A DNA stretch of 64,000 nucleotides from Myxococcales bacterium (lineage in GTDB: Bacteria; Myxococcota_A; Polyangia; Polyangiales; Polyangiaceae): contig JADJKB010000024.1 of assembly GCA_016706225.1 (NCBI GenBank), forward strand, positions 535,096 through 599,095, given 5' to 3'. This document shows positions 25,814 through 35,200 of this stretch, in pieces (positions within the stretch are counted from its first letter, which is position 1; each line of letters begins with the position of its first letter). The position numbers and the translations under genes are program-made. The notes under the pieces are model-generated. The model saw nothing but the letters and a program-made list of their open reading frames with translations, was not told the DNA's origin and searched no databases.

Positions 25814-26917
25814 TCAGTTACAGCGCCAGATGTAGCTCGGCAAGAACGAGGACTGTGAGCAGCTCTGGCCGCTCTGCGAGCAGGTGCCGCTGGGTTTGCA
25901 GATCTCGCGCTCGAGCGTGGCGGCGCAGGTCTTCTGGCACTTGAGCGTGGTGTAGGCGTTGGCCTGGTTCGAGAACGTGCCGCAACAAACCTCGCCCGCG
26001 CCGCAATCTTCCGCGCCGTCGCAGCTCACCGTCGTGGCATCACAGTTCGGTTGGGTGCACGCGCAAGCTTTTGCTTTGTCCGTGCAGTACTCAGCGCCCG
26101 GGTTGAGCAGGCAGCAATTCTGCGTGGCTCCGCACACGATCGCGCTCGGGGCGTTGTCGCAGTAGACCTCGCCCGGGAGGCCGGCATCGGCCGAAACTGC
26201 GCCGGTTCCACCCGTGCTTGCGTCCGTCACACTGCCGCCGGTTCCACCGGTCATCACGCCGCCGGTTCCGCCGGTTCCGCCGGTTCCACCGGTTCCGCCG
26301 GTTCCGCCGGTTCCGCCGCCGCCGCACTTCGGTCCGGGGGGCAGACCCACCTGAGCGGGATCGACGCAGCCGACACCGATGAAGGTGTCGAGCAGGCCGC
26401 AGATCCCGGTCGGTTTGCAGCAACCCTGAAGCGTGATGCCCTGGATCGACTGCGGCGGACAGGTCGGGTCGAGCTTGCCGGTCTGGCCGAGCTCGATGCA
26501 CTGCCCACCGATGAGGCTCGAGCTGACGCCGCACTTGTCACCAACGCAGCACGCGTCGACCTGGCCGATGGGGATCGCCGGCGGGTCGCACTTCGTGCCC
26601 CCGCAGAACACACCGCCACCGCTGCCGCCCAAGCCACCGATGCCACCCGTTGCGCCGACGTTGCCGGTGCCGCCGCCGGAGACTCCGCTCGAGCCGGCGA
26701 TGCCGCCCGCTCCGGTGCCCGCCATGTTGCCGGTGCCGCCTCCGCCAGTCGTGCCGCCACCGGTGATGGGTCCGCCACCACTGCCGCTGACACTGGCGTC
26801 GGGTCCCTGGTAACCGATGTCAGTGACGCCGCCGCACCCGATCGCGAGGGCGGAGGGGACTGCGAACATCCAAAGCAAGTTGAGCTTCGATGAGCTCGAG
26901 GCGTAGCGGTGGCGCAT
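25814..26917 (-). CDS. Gly/Thr-linker lipoprotein with Cys-rich modules
   Basis: 367 residues from the ATG at 26915-26917. The lipoprotein signal ends in ALAIGC (Cys28). Two Gly-rich linkers (about 40-115 and 212-245) surround Cys-rich modules. KCDPPAIPIGQVDACCVGDKCG and a later ITLQGCCKPTGICG suggest a repeated small disulfide domain. The C-terminal third has CGATQNCCLLNPGAEYC and DCGAGEVCCGTF, another such set. The second linker is encoded by the 9-bp tandem repeat at 26261-26314. Likely a surface protein; function unknown. Related linkers occur in four other lipoproteins of this window. Confidence 0.85.
   Translation of the reverse strand: MRHRYASSSSKLNLLWMFAVPSALAIGCGGVTDIGYQGPDASVSGSGGGPITGGGTTGGGGTGNMAGTGAGGIAGSSGVSGGGTGNVGATGGIGGLGGSGGGVFCGGTKCDPPAIPIGQVDACCVGDKCGVSSSLIGGQCIELGQTGKLDPTCPPQSIQGITLQGCCKPTGICGLLDTFIGVGCVDPAQVGLPPGPKCGGGGTGGTGGTGGTGGTGGTGGVMTGGTGGSVTDASTGGTGAVSADAGLPGEVYCDNAPSAIVCGATQNCCLLNPGAEYCTDKAKACACTQPNCDATTVSCDGAEDCGAGEVCCGTFSNQANAYTTLKCQKTCAATLEREICKPSGTCSQSGQSCSQSSFLPSYIWRCN
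26261..26314. repeat. Six tandem copies of a 9-bp unit
   Basis: GCCGGTTCC repeats six times head to tail from 26261 to 26314; the fourth copy starts with A instead of G. Looser copies precede it. On the minus strand it encodes the Gly-Gly-Thr linker of the lipoprotein at 25814-26917. The near-identity at DNA level suggests growth by slippage; unit-number changes keep the reading frame. Confidence 0.85.
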
Positions 26918-26960
26918 GTCGGCTCCAGACGAACGACGGGGGGTCGCTCGCGGCCGAAGG

Positions 26961-27542
26961 CTACGCCAAAAGCTCGGTTTTCGCGACGGGGTACCCGCTC
27001 GGACGCTGGACCGCGTAGGAAAGCGCGAGGATTTCGATGAGCACCGTGCGGTAGACCAGGTGGACGTCATCGACGTCGACCTCGTCGGCGTGGGCCTCGA
27101 GGGTGGCGTCCACGTGTTCGTGCACGAACTCCACCAGGTGCGGCTGCTCCATGCCGATGACGTCGTCGCTGTCGAGCGCCTCGGCCGGATCGGCGCGGCG
27201 CAGCTCTTCGTCCAGGCTCAGGAGCTCTTCCGTTGCCTGGATCTCGTCTTCTCGGATCTCCGACACGTACTCGCCGTGGATCTTCTCGAACGCGAGCCAG
27301 ACTGCCAGCGCCAGGAAGTACCCGAGCGCGAGCGCGGTCTCGTCGAGGGGCTTGCCCAGAGTCTCGGCCACCCGCGCTGCGAGAGCCGGCTGTGAGCGCT
27401 CGAAGCGCTCGAATGCCGCGTCGAGCTGCTCGCGCGCGCGGTCGTCATCTTCCGCCAAGCTCTCGCGCACCGACTCGAGCGCGTGGGTTGGCACGCGTGC
27501 GTACGAAGGGACGGGACGAATGGCTGAGCTACGGACCCACAC
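26961..27542 (-). CDS. Conserved-looking acidic helical protein, function unknown
   Basis: 193 residues from a GTG at 27540-27542; other starts are possible because the first 20 residues are unremarkable. Strongly acidic and helical, with no signal peptide. There is one hydrophobic helix in the middle (ETALALGYFLALAVWLAF) flanked by charged helices (EYVSEIREDEIQATEELLSLDEELRR), and a tail ending GYPVAKTELLA. Codon use looks coding, with no shifts. It is divergent from the VanW gene across 136 bp. I do not recognise the family. Confidence 0.7.
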   Translation of the reverse strand: MWVRSSAIRPVPSYARVPTHALESVRESLAEDDDRAREQLDAAFERFERSQPALAARVAETLGKPLDETALALGYFLALAVWLAFEKIHGEYVSEIREDEIQATEELLSLDEELRRADPAEALDSDDVIGMEQPHLVEFVHEHVDATLEAHADEVDVDDVHLVYRTVLIEILALSYAVQRPSGYPVAKTELLA

Positions 27543-27678
27543 TCTGACTCTCTTTCTAGCACGGAGGTCCAGAGTGCAAGCTCAATAATGCGCGATTGTC
27601 ACGCCCGAGGACCCAGTCGAGGCTTGTGTTCGACGCCCGCTTGACCGAGATTCCCTGTGCTTCACCGGGACTTGAAGC

Positions 27679-29586
27679 GTGGCAGCGAACGCAGGGAAGA
27701 GTACGCCACCCGGGCCCGCCACGGGGGACACACCCGAGGACGAGCCCGAGGTGTCAGTGAGCCGCCGCTGGCAGTGGCGTCGCGTAGCGATCTTCGCGCT
27801 CGTACTCCTGCCACTCGTGCTCGCCGCTGGTTATACGCTCGACCGCGCGCGTCATTCCGGGCGTGTGGTGCGAGGAGTGCACATCGGCGACGTCGACGTG
27901 GGCGGCATGAGCGAGGCCGAGGTTGCGCGCGTTGCTACCGATTTCGATGAACGGCTGCGAAAGACCCCGCTCCCAGCTCGGGTCCGAACCAGCGAGGTCA
28001 GCGTCGATCCCGAGAAACTCACGCTTTCGGTGGCTCCGGCCGCGACGGCGCGCCGTGCCATGGCAGCAGGGCGAGAGGGTGGAGTGTTCCGTGACTTGCG
28101 CTTCTGGGTTGCGCGGTTCTCCTCGCCGCTCCGGCTGCCCTTGGAGATCTCCCTCGACCTCACCCGGGCTCGAGCACTGCTCGACGAGTGGGAGAAGGCG
28201 CACGTCGATCTCCCGTTCAGCGGTGGCGTGGTGGCCGATGCCGGTGGCGTCCGAGCGGACCCTCCACGCAAGGGTCATGTCATCGATGGCGACAGCGCCG
28301 TCGCGTCGCTCGTGCGCGGGCTCGCCAGCTGGCCGCGTGAGCCCGTCGAGGTTCCGCTCGTGGAGCGCGAGCCGTTCATTGCGGCGGGTGCGGTGGAGAG
28401 CGCGGTCGAGGAGGCCAAGCGTTTGCTCGCCGAGCCCGTGACGTTCAGCGGTGAGGGGGAACGTGTGCTTCGGTTCGAGAAGGAAGAGCTGACGCGAGCC
28501 CTGCGCAGCCGTGCACCAACGCCCGCCGCGCCGCGCGTCACGCTGTATCTCGACAACGCAGTCGTGGAAGAGAAGTTGGCTCGAGTTCGGGCGGGGCTCG
28601 AGGCGCCGCCTGTGAACGCTCACTTCATCGTGGAGAAGGGCGACCGCGTGAGCATCGAGGCAGGAAGCCCCGGCGCCGTGCTGCGGGCCGAGACGGTGGC
28701 GGCGAAGCTGCTGGAGGCGGCAGCCCTGCCCGGCAGGAACGGGCCCTTGCCACTCGAGCAGGGCGCCGCGCCAGAGCTTAGCAAAGAGGCACTCGCGGCG
28801 CTCAACGTCAGGCATTTGGTCGGCCAATACACCACCCATCACCCCTGCTGCCAGCCGCGGGTCGACAACATTCACCTGATCGCGGACCTGCTCCGGGGCC
28901 AGATCGTGAAACCCGGCGAGAGCTTCAGTGTCAACGCGCTGATCGGTCCGCGCTCCGCCAAGCTGGGCTTCAAACCCGCGCCGACCATCGAAGAAGGCGA
29001 GATGGTCGACTCGCTGGGTGGGGGCGTGAGTCAGTTCGCGACGACGCTGTTCAACGCGCTGTTCGTGGGTGGTTACGACATCACCGAGCGCATGCCACAC
29101 ACCTACTGGTTCGCGCGTTACCCGATGGGGCGTGACGCCACGCTGTCGTGGCCCAAGCCCGACGTTGCATTCAAGAACGACAGCGAAGCGGGGGCGCTGA
29201 TCTGGACCGAGTACGGCGACGACCACATCACCGTGAAGGTGTTCGGCGACAACGGCGGGCGCAAGGTCTCGATCAAGGTCTCGCCGCAGCAGAACCTGGT
29301 CAAAGCGCCCATCGAATACATCCCTGATCTCACCCAGCCGCCGGAGAAGGACAAAACCATGGAGGCGGGCCAGATCGGGTGGACGGTGTTCGTGACCCGT
29401 CAGGTCACGTTCGCGGACGGCACGAAGCGCGAAGACAAACGGAAAGTCGTGTACAAGGCGCGCACGCGCCGGGTGATCGTTCACCCGTGCAACGTGCCCA
29501 AGGGCGAGCCCGGCTACACGGGCGAGAAGTGCCCCGAGCCGGAGGGTGCCGAGGGCGAGGGAACGGAAGCGGGCAAACCCCAATGA
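27679..29586 (+). CDS. VanW-domain membrane-anchored protein
   Basis: 635 residues from a GTG. A transmembrane helix (about 36-53, IFALVLLPLVLAAGY) makes it a periplasmic protein with a short cytoplasmic tail. Two peptidoglycan-binding-like modules (YoaR type) follow, starting GVHIGDVDVGGMSEAEVARVA (about 66). The VanW domain (about 375-540) has KPGESFSVNALIGPR, EGEMVDSLGGGVSQFATTLFNALF and ERMPHTYWFARYPMG. VanW accompanies some vancomycin-resistance operons but its activity is unknown. The start of the next gene overlaps this stop (ATGA). Confidence 0.93.
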   Translation: MAANAGKSTPPGPATGDTPEDEPEVSVSRRWQWRRVAIFALVLLPLVLAAGYTLDRARHSGRVVRGVHIGDVDVGGMSEAEVARVATDFDERLRKTPLPARVRTSEVSVDPEKLTLSVAPAATARRAMAAGREGGVFRDLRFWVARFSSPLRLPLEISLDLTRARALLDEWEKAHVDLPFSGGVVADAGGVRADPPRKGHVIDGDSAVASLVRGLASWPREPVEVPLVEREPFIAAGAVESAVEEAKRLLAEPVTFSGEGERVLRFEKEELTRALRSRAPTPAAPRVTLYLDNAVVEEKLARVRAGLEAPPVNAHFIVEKGDRVSIEAGSPGAVLRAETVAAKLLEAAALPGRNGPLPLEQGAAPELSKEALAALNVRHLVGQYTTHHPCCQPRVDNIHLIADLLRGQIVKPGESFSVNALIGPRSAKLGFKPAPTIEEGEMVDSLGGGVSQFATTLFNALFVGGYDITERMPHTYWFARYPMGRDATLSWPKPDVAFKNDSEAGALIWTEYGDDHITVKVFGDNGGRKVSIKVSPQQNLVKAPIEYIPDLTQPPEKDKTMEAGQIGWTVFVTRQVTFADGTKREDKRKVVYKARTRRVIVHPCNVPKGEPGYTGEKCPEPEGAEGEGTEAGKPQ

Positions 29587-31436
29587 AGCGCTGGCTGCTC
29601 GCGCTCGGGCTCTCCGCAGCGGCGTGCGCCGGGGCGCAGCCCGCGCCGCGCCGGCCTGCGGCCGTACATCACGCCGAGCCGCCACCGCCAACGCGCGAGG
29701 CGCCGCTCGACACGAGCGCCGTGGGTGAACCGCAGTCGCTCCTGCTCGCGGCCCGCATCGATGGCCCCGCGCTGCGCAATTCGAACCTGCTCCCTCCCGG
29801 CAACGGGCTCGAGGAAAACCCGCTGCGCCTCATCGACCGCCGCCTTCCGGGGCTCGCCCGCGAGCTGTTCGCCGAAGCCCCGATCGAGCTCGCGCTCGGA
29901 GTGCAGTCGGCCGCCGAGCTCGTTGCCGGTGGGCCCGACGTGGTGGTCTCGATCGCGGTCGTGTCGTTCGCAGCGACGCGAGCCGCCCTCGAGTCGCTCG
30001 CGCTCGCGGGCGAGGTGGAGCTCGGCCGTTCCACGCGCGAGCGCCTCGCTTTCACCGCGACGGCGAGCACGGCGCCGACGGCCTGCTGGCTCGCCGTGGC
30101 CCGAGGCCCCACCCGCGCGCGGCTCATCTGCGGCACCTCGGTGGACGCGCTCGAGCGACTGGGACCGTACGCAGCGCGCGGGCTGCCGACCCGAGAGCTC
30201 GGGCCCGAGCCGCTCGTGGTCGTGTTGTATCCCCGGCGCGTTCCGAAGCTCGAGCTCGAGAAGCTGCGCAACCTGTCGCGCGTGCTCGTCGCGCGCCAGA
30301 ACGACTCGGCAGGCTTGGAGCGCGCGCTGCCGGTGCTGCTGGACGATGCGCTCGAGCTCTGGTCCGACCTCGCCGAGCTGCGGCTCAGCGCACGCGCGGG
30401 GGAGCCGTCGCGTCCCGGGGTGGAGCTCGAGCTCGAGGCCGTGCTCGAGGGAAGGAAAGCGTGGACGACGAGGACACTCGCCACGCTCCAGCCAAGGAAC
30501 AGCGAGCTGGTCGCGATGTTCCGCTCGCTGCCGGACGACACGGACATCGCGGGGTTCTTCTCGGGGGCATCCCTTGCGCGCGCGGACGAAGCGCAGGCGT
30601 CGCTCGAGCAGTGGCTGCGCGCCGAGTGGGGCGCTCCGGTGAGCCGCGAGTCCTTGGAGCTCGTCGTCCGGACGTTCCTGCAGCGTGGGCCGTATCTGTA
30701 CGCGCAGGGGGACGCCTTTGGAAAAGACACCACCTCGGTGCGGCACAGCGGACGTGGGCTGTGGGAAAAGACGCTGTCCGTCTACGGCTGGCACCTCATC
30801 GGATTCCCCGAGCGCTCAGCGGAGCTGGCGCTGATGCTCGATCGAGGGATGAATGCCTACAACCGCGGCGACCTGGGCAAGCTGGCGTACCGCGAGCTAC
30901 CGCGGCTCTGCGCAGGCCTCGGCAAGATCAGGAAGAAGCCCGCGCCGAGGGGTTTCCCCAGGGGCAGTGCGGTGTATCAGCTGCCGCTACCAGGGAAGTT
31001 CTTCGACGACTGTGTGCGTCACTGGCGCGTGCAGCCGCCGGAACGCGCGCCGAACGACTCCATCGTGGTGGTGCTCTTGCCTGATGGGGAGCGAACCTGG
31101 GTCGGTTTCGGTATTCAGGAGGGGCCCATGCTCGCGAGAATGGCGCAGCTGACGAAGAAGTCCGCGCGCCCGGCGGAGCGTTTTCCGCCCGAGGCCTGGA
31201 GCGACGCGGACGTGCGCGGTGGCGGTTTCACCAGTCTCGCCGGCATTGGCGGGCTGCTGCGGTTCGTCAGCATGTCCGAACCGTGGGGCTGGCGCCGCGA
31301 GCGGCTTGGAAGGTTGCCAGCGCGGGGCAAGGAGCCGATGGCCTTCAGCTTCGAGGTCTCGCGTGATGCACCGACTCGGTTGCGAGCGCGGCTGTGGATG
31401 TCCCGGGGCGCGTTCGAGGATTTGTCGGCGTTCTAG
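29583..31436 (+). CDS. Large lipoprotein coupled to VanW gene, function unknown
   Basis: 617 residues from the ATG at 29583, which overlaps the VanW stop by 4 nt. The lipoprotein signal is short (LLALGLSAAAC, Cys15), followed by a His/Pro linker. The rest is a soluble mixed alpha/beta protein with no recognised motif. Features include LLLAARIDGPALRNSNLLPPG, VVVSIAVVSFAATRAALESL, and a C-terminal half with IAGFFSGASLARADEAQ and FDDCVRHWRVQPPE. Tight coupling implies a job with the VanW protein at the wall, which is inference. Confidence 0.78.
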   Translation: MKRWLLALGLSAAACAGAQPAPRRPAAVHHAEPPPPTREAPLDTSAVGEPQSLLLAARIDGPALRNSNLLPPGNGLEENPLRLIDRRLPGLARELFAEAPIELALGVQSAAELVAGGPDVVVSIAVVSFAATRAALESLALAGEVELGRSTRERLAFTATASTAPTACWLAVARGPTRARLICGTSVDALERLGPYAARGLPTRELGPEPLVVVLYPRRVPKLELEKLRNLSRVLVARQNDSAGLERALPVLLDDALELWSDLAELRLSARAGEPSRPGVELELEAVLEGRKAWTTRTLATLQPRNSELVAMFRSLPDDTDIAGFFSGASLARADEAQASLEQWLRAEWGAPVSRESLELVVRTFLQRGPYLYAQGDAFGKDTTSVRHSGRGLWEKTLSVYGWHLIGFPERSAELALMLDRGMNAYNRGDLGKLAYRELPRLCAGLGKIRKKPAPRGFPRGSAVYQLPLPGKFFDDCVRHWRVQPPERAPNDSIVVVLLPDGERTWVGFGIQEGPMLARMAQLTKKSARPAERFPPEAWSDADVRGGGFTSLAGIGGLLRFVSMSEPWGWRRERLGRLPARGKEPMAFSFEVSRDAPTRLRARLWMSRGAFEDLSAF

Positions 31437-31460
31437 AGGTGAGGAAGAGGCAGAAATTTT

Positions 31461-31564
31461 ACAGGAAGTCGGAAGGGCGGAGGATTTGGATTTGAGCGGG
31501 GCTTGCGCGTGTCCGTGCTGCGTCCTCCGAATCCCGCTGAATCACTGTCCTTCCGCCTTCCTGT
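31461..31564. repeat. Imperfect inverted repeat in convergent gap
   Basis: ACAGGAAGTCGGAAGG (31461-31476) is matched by CCTTCCGCCTTCCTGT (31549-31564), 15 of 16 pairs, 72 nt apart. Inside, AGCGGG (31495-31500) can pair with CCCGCT (31533-31538). It fills the 164-bp gap between two convergent genes, so it could end transcription from both sides, or be a small mobile repeat. No direct repeat or T-run is evident. Confidence 0.5.
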
Positions 31565-31600
31565 GAATCTCTGCGAAGGAGGCCGCGCCGTTCTGAACCG

Positions 31601-32173
31601 TCAATCGGGCATCGGTAGGCCGCGGCAACCGAAGAAACACTTGCGCGTCTCTTGGTTGGTCGCCTTGGTGACACACTCGGCTCCGCCGCCGCCCTTGGTG
31701 CAGTCGCGCATCTTGTCCAGATCCATCAGCTTGCCGTGTTTTCCTTCGCACTCGGAGCGGCAGCGGTTCAGACAACCGGCACCGTTCGGGCAGTCGTCCG
31801 AACCGGCGGCAGCAGCCGGCGCCGAGGTGTCGGCGGGGGCGGCGCGGGCGTCGGCGATCGCCTTGGCCCCCTTCTCTTTCTTCCATTCCTCGAAGTACTC
31901 CTCGAACTTCTTGGTGTCGCTGAGCTCGTCCATCACCTTCTTCTTGAACTGCGCGCGGCACAGCGTGGCGGCGATCCAGGCGGGTTTGCCGTTCACCTCC
32001 TCCTTGGACTCGTTCATGACCTCGCACCTGCCGTAGTCGATCGCGTGTTTGTCGAGCGCCGCGAAGGTCTCGGTCTTGGCCTTGCCCCCCTTGCAAGCGA
32101 GCAACGCGCCGGCGGTCAGGAGCACCGCCCAGGTCGTGGTTCGAACCATTGCTCGTCGTTGTTGCGTCTGCAT
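31601..32173 (-). CDS. Small lipoprotein with C-terminal Cys motif
   Basis: 190 residues from the ATG at 32171-32173 (MQTQQRRAM; the Met at 9 is an alternative). The lipoprotein signal ends in AGALLAC (Cys27). The body is helical and charged (KKKVMDELSDTKKFEEYFEEWKKEK), with Cys in YGRCEVMN and ATLCRAQF. A Pro/Ala linker leads to a Cys-rich end: CPNGAGCLNRCRSECEGKHG, then C, C, CFFGC. Paired cysteines suggest disulfides in a periplasmic or surface protein. Divergent from the FG-GAP/CARDB gene. Not recognised. Confidence 0.78.
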   Translation of the reverse strand: MQTQQRRAMVRTTTWAVLLTAGALLACKGGKAKTETFAALDKHAIDYGRCEVMNESKEEVNGKPAWIAATLCRAQFKKKVMDELSDTKKFEEYFEEWKKEKGAKAIADARAAPADTSAPAAAAGSDDCPNGAGCLNRCRSECEGKHGKLMDLDKMRDCTKGGGGAECVTKATNQETRKCFFGCRGLPMPD

Positions 32174-32274
32174 TCTGGTGTCCCCTTGGTGGCGGAAGCG
32201 TCGAACGAGAGGGCTCCTGCTCCGATGTGTCAACCGCCGAGCCGTTGGGGCCCGAGTCGCGCTATCATTCGGCC

Positions 32275-35200
32275 ATGCGTCGAGGACTCGCTTGGGCGAT
32301 TGGGTGCGTGGCTCTGGGATCCGTGCTGCCGTTAGCGTGTGGCGGGGACGCCGAGGTGGCGAACAAGTCCGGCACGGGCGGTGGCGGTGCTGCCGGAGCG
32401 GGCGGCGGTGGAGTCGGCGGCGGCGGAGTCGGCGGTACCGGTGCGACCGGAGGCCTGATCTTGGACGGCAGCGCAGGAGACACGTCGCTGCCTGATGCCG
32501 ATCCCTGTGCGACAGCCAGCTGCCCCAAGGAACAACACTGTGATCCAACCAGCGGAACGGCGACCTGCGTGCCGAACGACTGCACGGCGCTCGGCTGCAA
32601 GGCGAGCGAAAAGTGTGTGGTCGTCGATGCCGGTGCGTACTGCGAGGACAACTCGTGCAAGAGCGACGTCGACTGTCCCGTGACCGAGTACTGCAACGGT
32701 ACCATCTGTGTGGCGGACGTGTGTACGACCGGGCAGCAGAAGTGCCAGGGGCAGGAGCTCTTGGTGTGCAAACCCAACGGCAGCGGCACCCAGAAGAAGG
32801 TCACCTGCGGCAGCGGCTCGCCGTATTTTCAGAGCACGTGCAAGGACGACGGTTCGGGCAACGCGAGCTGTCCGTGCGAGGACGACTGGGACTGCCCGCA
32901 GTACACCGAGTGCGACGTGTCGAGCTGTCAGGGAACCGGCGTCGCGCCGACCTGCTCGCTGCCGCCTGAGCCCTTCACCAAGGTGCTGCCCACCAACGAG
33001 ATCACCTGGGGCGGCACCTTTGCCAACCCGCAGGCTGTCGGCAGCCCGTTCCCGGCTTCGACTCAGGTGGTGATGACACCGCTGGTCGTGAACCTGGACG
33101 ACGACAACGGCGACGGGGTGATCGACGAGCGAGACTTCCCGGAGATCGTGTTTGCGTCGTTCTGTGCCTCCGAGTTCACCTCCAACGGCACCCTCCGCGC
33201 CGTGCACGGCGGCGGCAAGAACAAGGGGAAAGATTACTTCGCGGCCTGCGGCAGCACCGTCTGGCACGAGGGCGACCCCCTCACGATGGCGTGCCCCTGC
33301 GCCAACGGCGAGCTCGACTCGACGGCGGTGCTCGCGGCGGGCGACCTCGACGGGGACGGCAAGCCCGAGATCGTCGGCATCAGCGAGACCGACGGCATCC
33401 TGATCTTCGACAACAAGGGGGTGCCGATCTCGAAGAGCGCGAACTACTCGTTCAACGGCGCTGACCCGACGCCGGCGATCGTCAACGTCGACAACGCGGG
33501 CTTCGCAGAGATCGTGATCGGACGCAGCATCTTCACGCTGGAGAAGGATACGGCCGGCAAGCTCAAGATCCTCGATCGCTTCGAGGGCTCGCTGATGAAC
33601 GGCACGAACGGGCAGGGCCCGGTGTCGTGTGTGGCAAACCTGGTCGGCGACTCGAAACAGGAGCTGATCGCCGGCAGCACCGTCTACCGCATGGCAACGC
33701 CGCCGGCGGGAGCCAAGAAGCGCGCGGACTGCACGGGGTCGGAGACGGGTGAGAGCAAGACCTGGTGTGACGGTCAGCTGGTGGTGGTCTGGGACGGGCA
33801 GACCGTGAACACCACGGCCGTGTTGCCGACCACCAATCGCGAAGGCTTCTGTGCCATCGCCGACGTGCTCGGCACGGACCAGACCAAACCACCGGGACCA
33901 CAGAACCCGCTGGATGGCGCGGCGGAGGTCGTGCTGGTCGCCAACGGTCGGCTGCTCGTGTTCAACGGGCAGACGGGCAAGCTCATGCTCAACCTCGATC
34001 CGGCGGCTGGGCTGAACGGCGGCGCGCCGAACGTCGACGACTTCGACGGCGACGGGTTCCCGGAGGTCGGCACGGCCTTCGGCGCGGCCTACGTCGTGTT
34101 CGACCTCCAGGCGGCGGCCACCGAGTGCCCGGCCTGGACGGCGGTGACGGACTCGAACACCAACAAACCCCGCACTCCGCCGGCCGCCACCTGCCTGAAG
34201 GACAGCGACTGCGGGGATACCGCCAAGTTCTCTTGCAACGAGTCGACCAGCCAGTGTGTGTGCCTGCACAACAGCTGGCGTCGCACCACCGAAGACGACT
34301 CCAGCCGGGTGACCGGGTCGAGTGTGTTCGACTTCAACGGGGATGGGGCCGCCGAGGTCATCTACAACGACGAGTGCAACTTCCGGGTCTACGACGGGCT
34401 GAACGGTGGGGAGCTGTTCAAACAACCGAGCGAGAGCCGCACTCGCATCGAGGAGCCGGTGGTGGCGGACGTCGACAACGACGGCAACGCGGAGATCGTG
34501 TTCGCGACCAGCACCGAGAGTGGGTTCTGCTCGGAGAAGAAGACCGGCGTCTACAACGCGGGCATCGAGGTCTGGGGCGACTCCAAGGACACCTGGGTCA
34601 GCGCGCGTCGGATCTGGAACCAGCACGCCTATCACGTGACGAACGTCACCGAGAACGGCGCGATCCCGCTGTTCGAGCCCGAGAGCTGGAAGCCGCACAA
34701 CGGCCGCCTTTACAACACCTATCGCTCGAACCCGCGCTCGAGCGGTGTCGCGCCGGATCTCACGGTCGAGGCCATCCAGGTGTCGTCGCCGGATGCAACC
34801 TGCGGACAGCTGTCGAAGAAGCTCGACATCACGGTGCAGCTCGCGAACATCGGCGATCTGCGAGTGGGCCCCGGCGTGGTGCTGGGTTTCTACGGCGAGT
34901 GGTTCTCGCCGCTCCTGTCCGAGGCCCTCAAGGTGTCGGGCGGGGCGCCGCTGACCTTCGTCATCACCCAGAGTCTCGAGCCTGGCGACGTGATCTGGAT
35001 CACCGCGAGCTACGACGCGGTAAACAACTCTCCTGGTGTATTGCCGGGTCAGATCGAGGTCGTGGTCGACGACGGCAATCAGGCGCGGGAGTGCAACGAA
35101 ACCAACAACACCCTCAAGAAGCCGGTGTCGGCCGGTGCCAAACTGCCCGACCTGCGGGTGCAGATCGGCGTGCCCACGGGCTGCCCGCCGGGCACGAAAC

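Noticed and set aside
27754..29691. 645-codon open frame on the minus strand
   Set aside because: Antisense to the VanW gene; Arg-rich, no motif.
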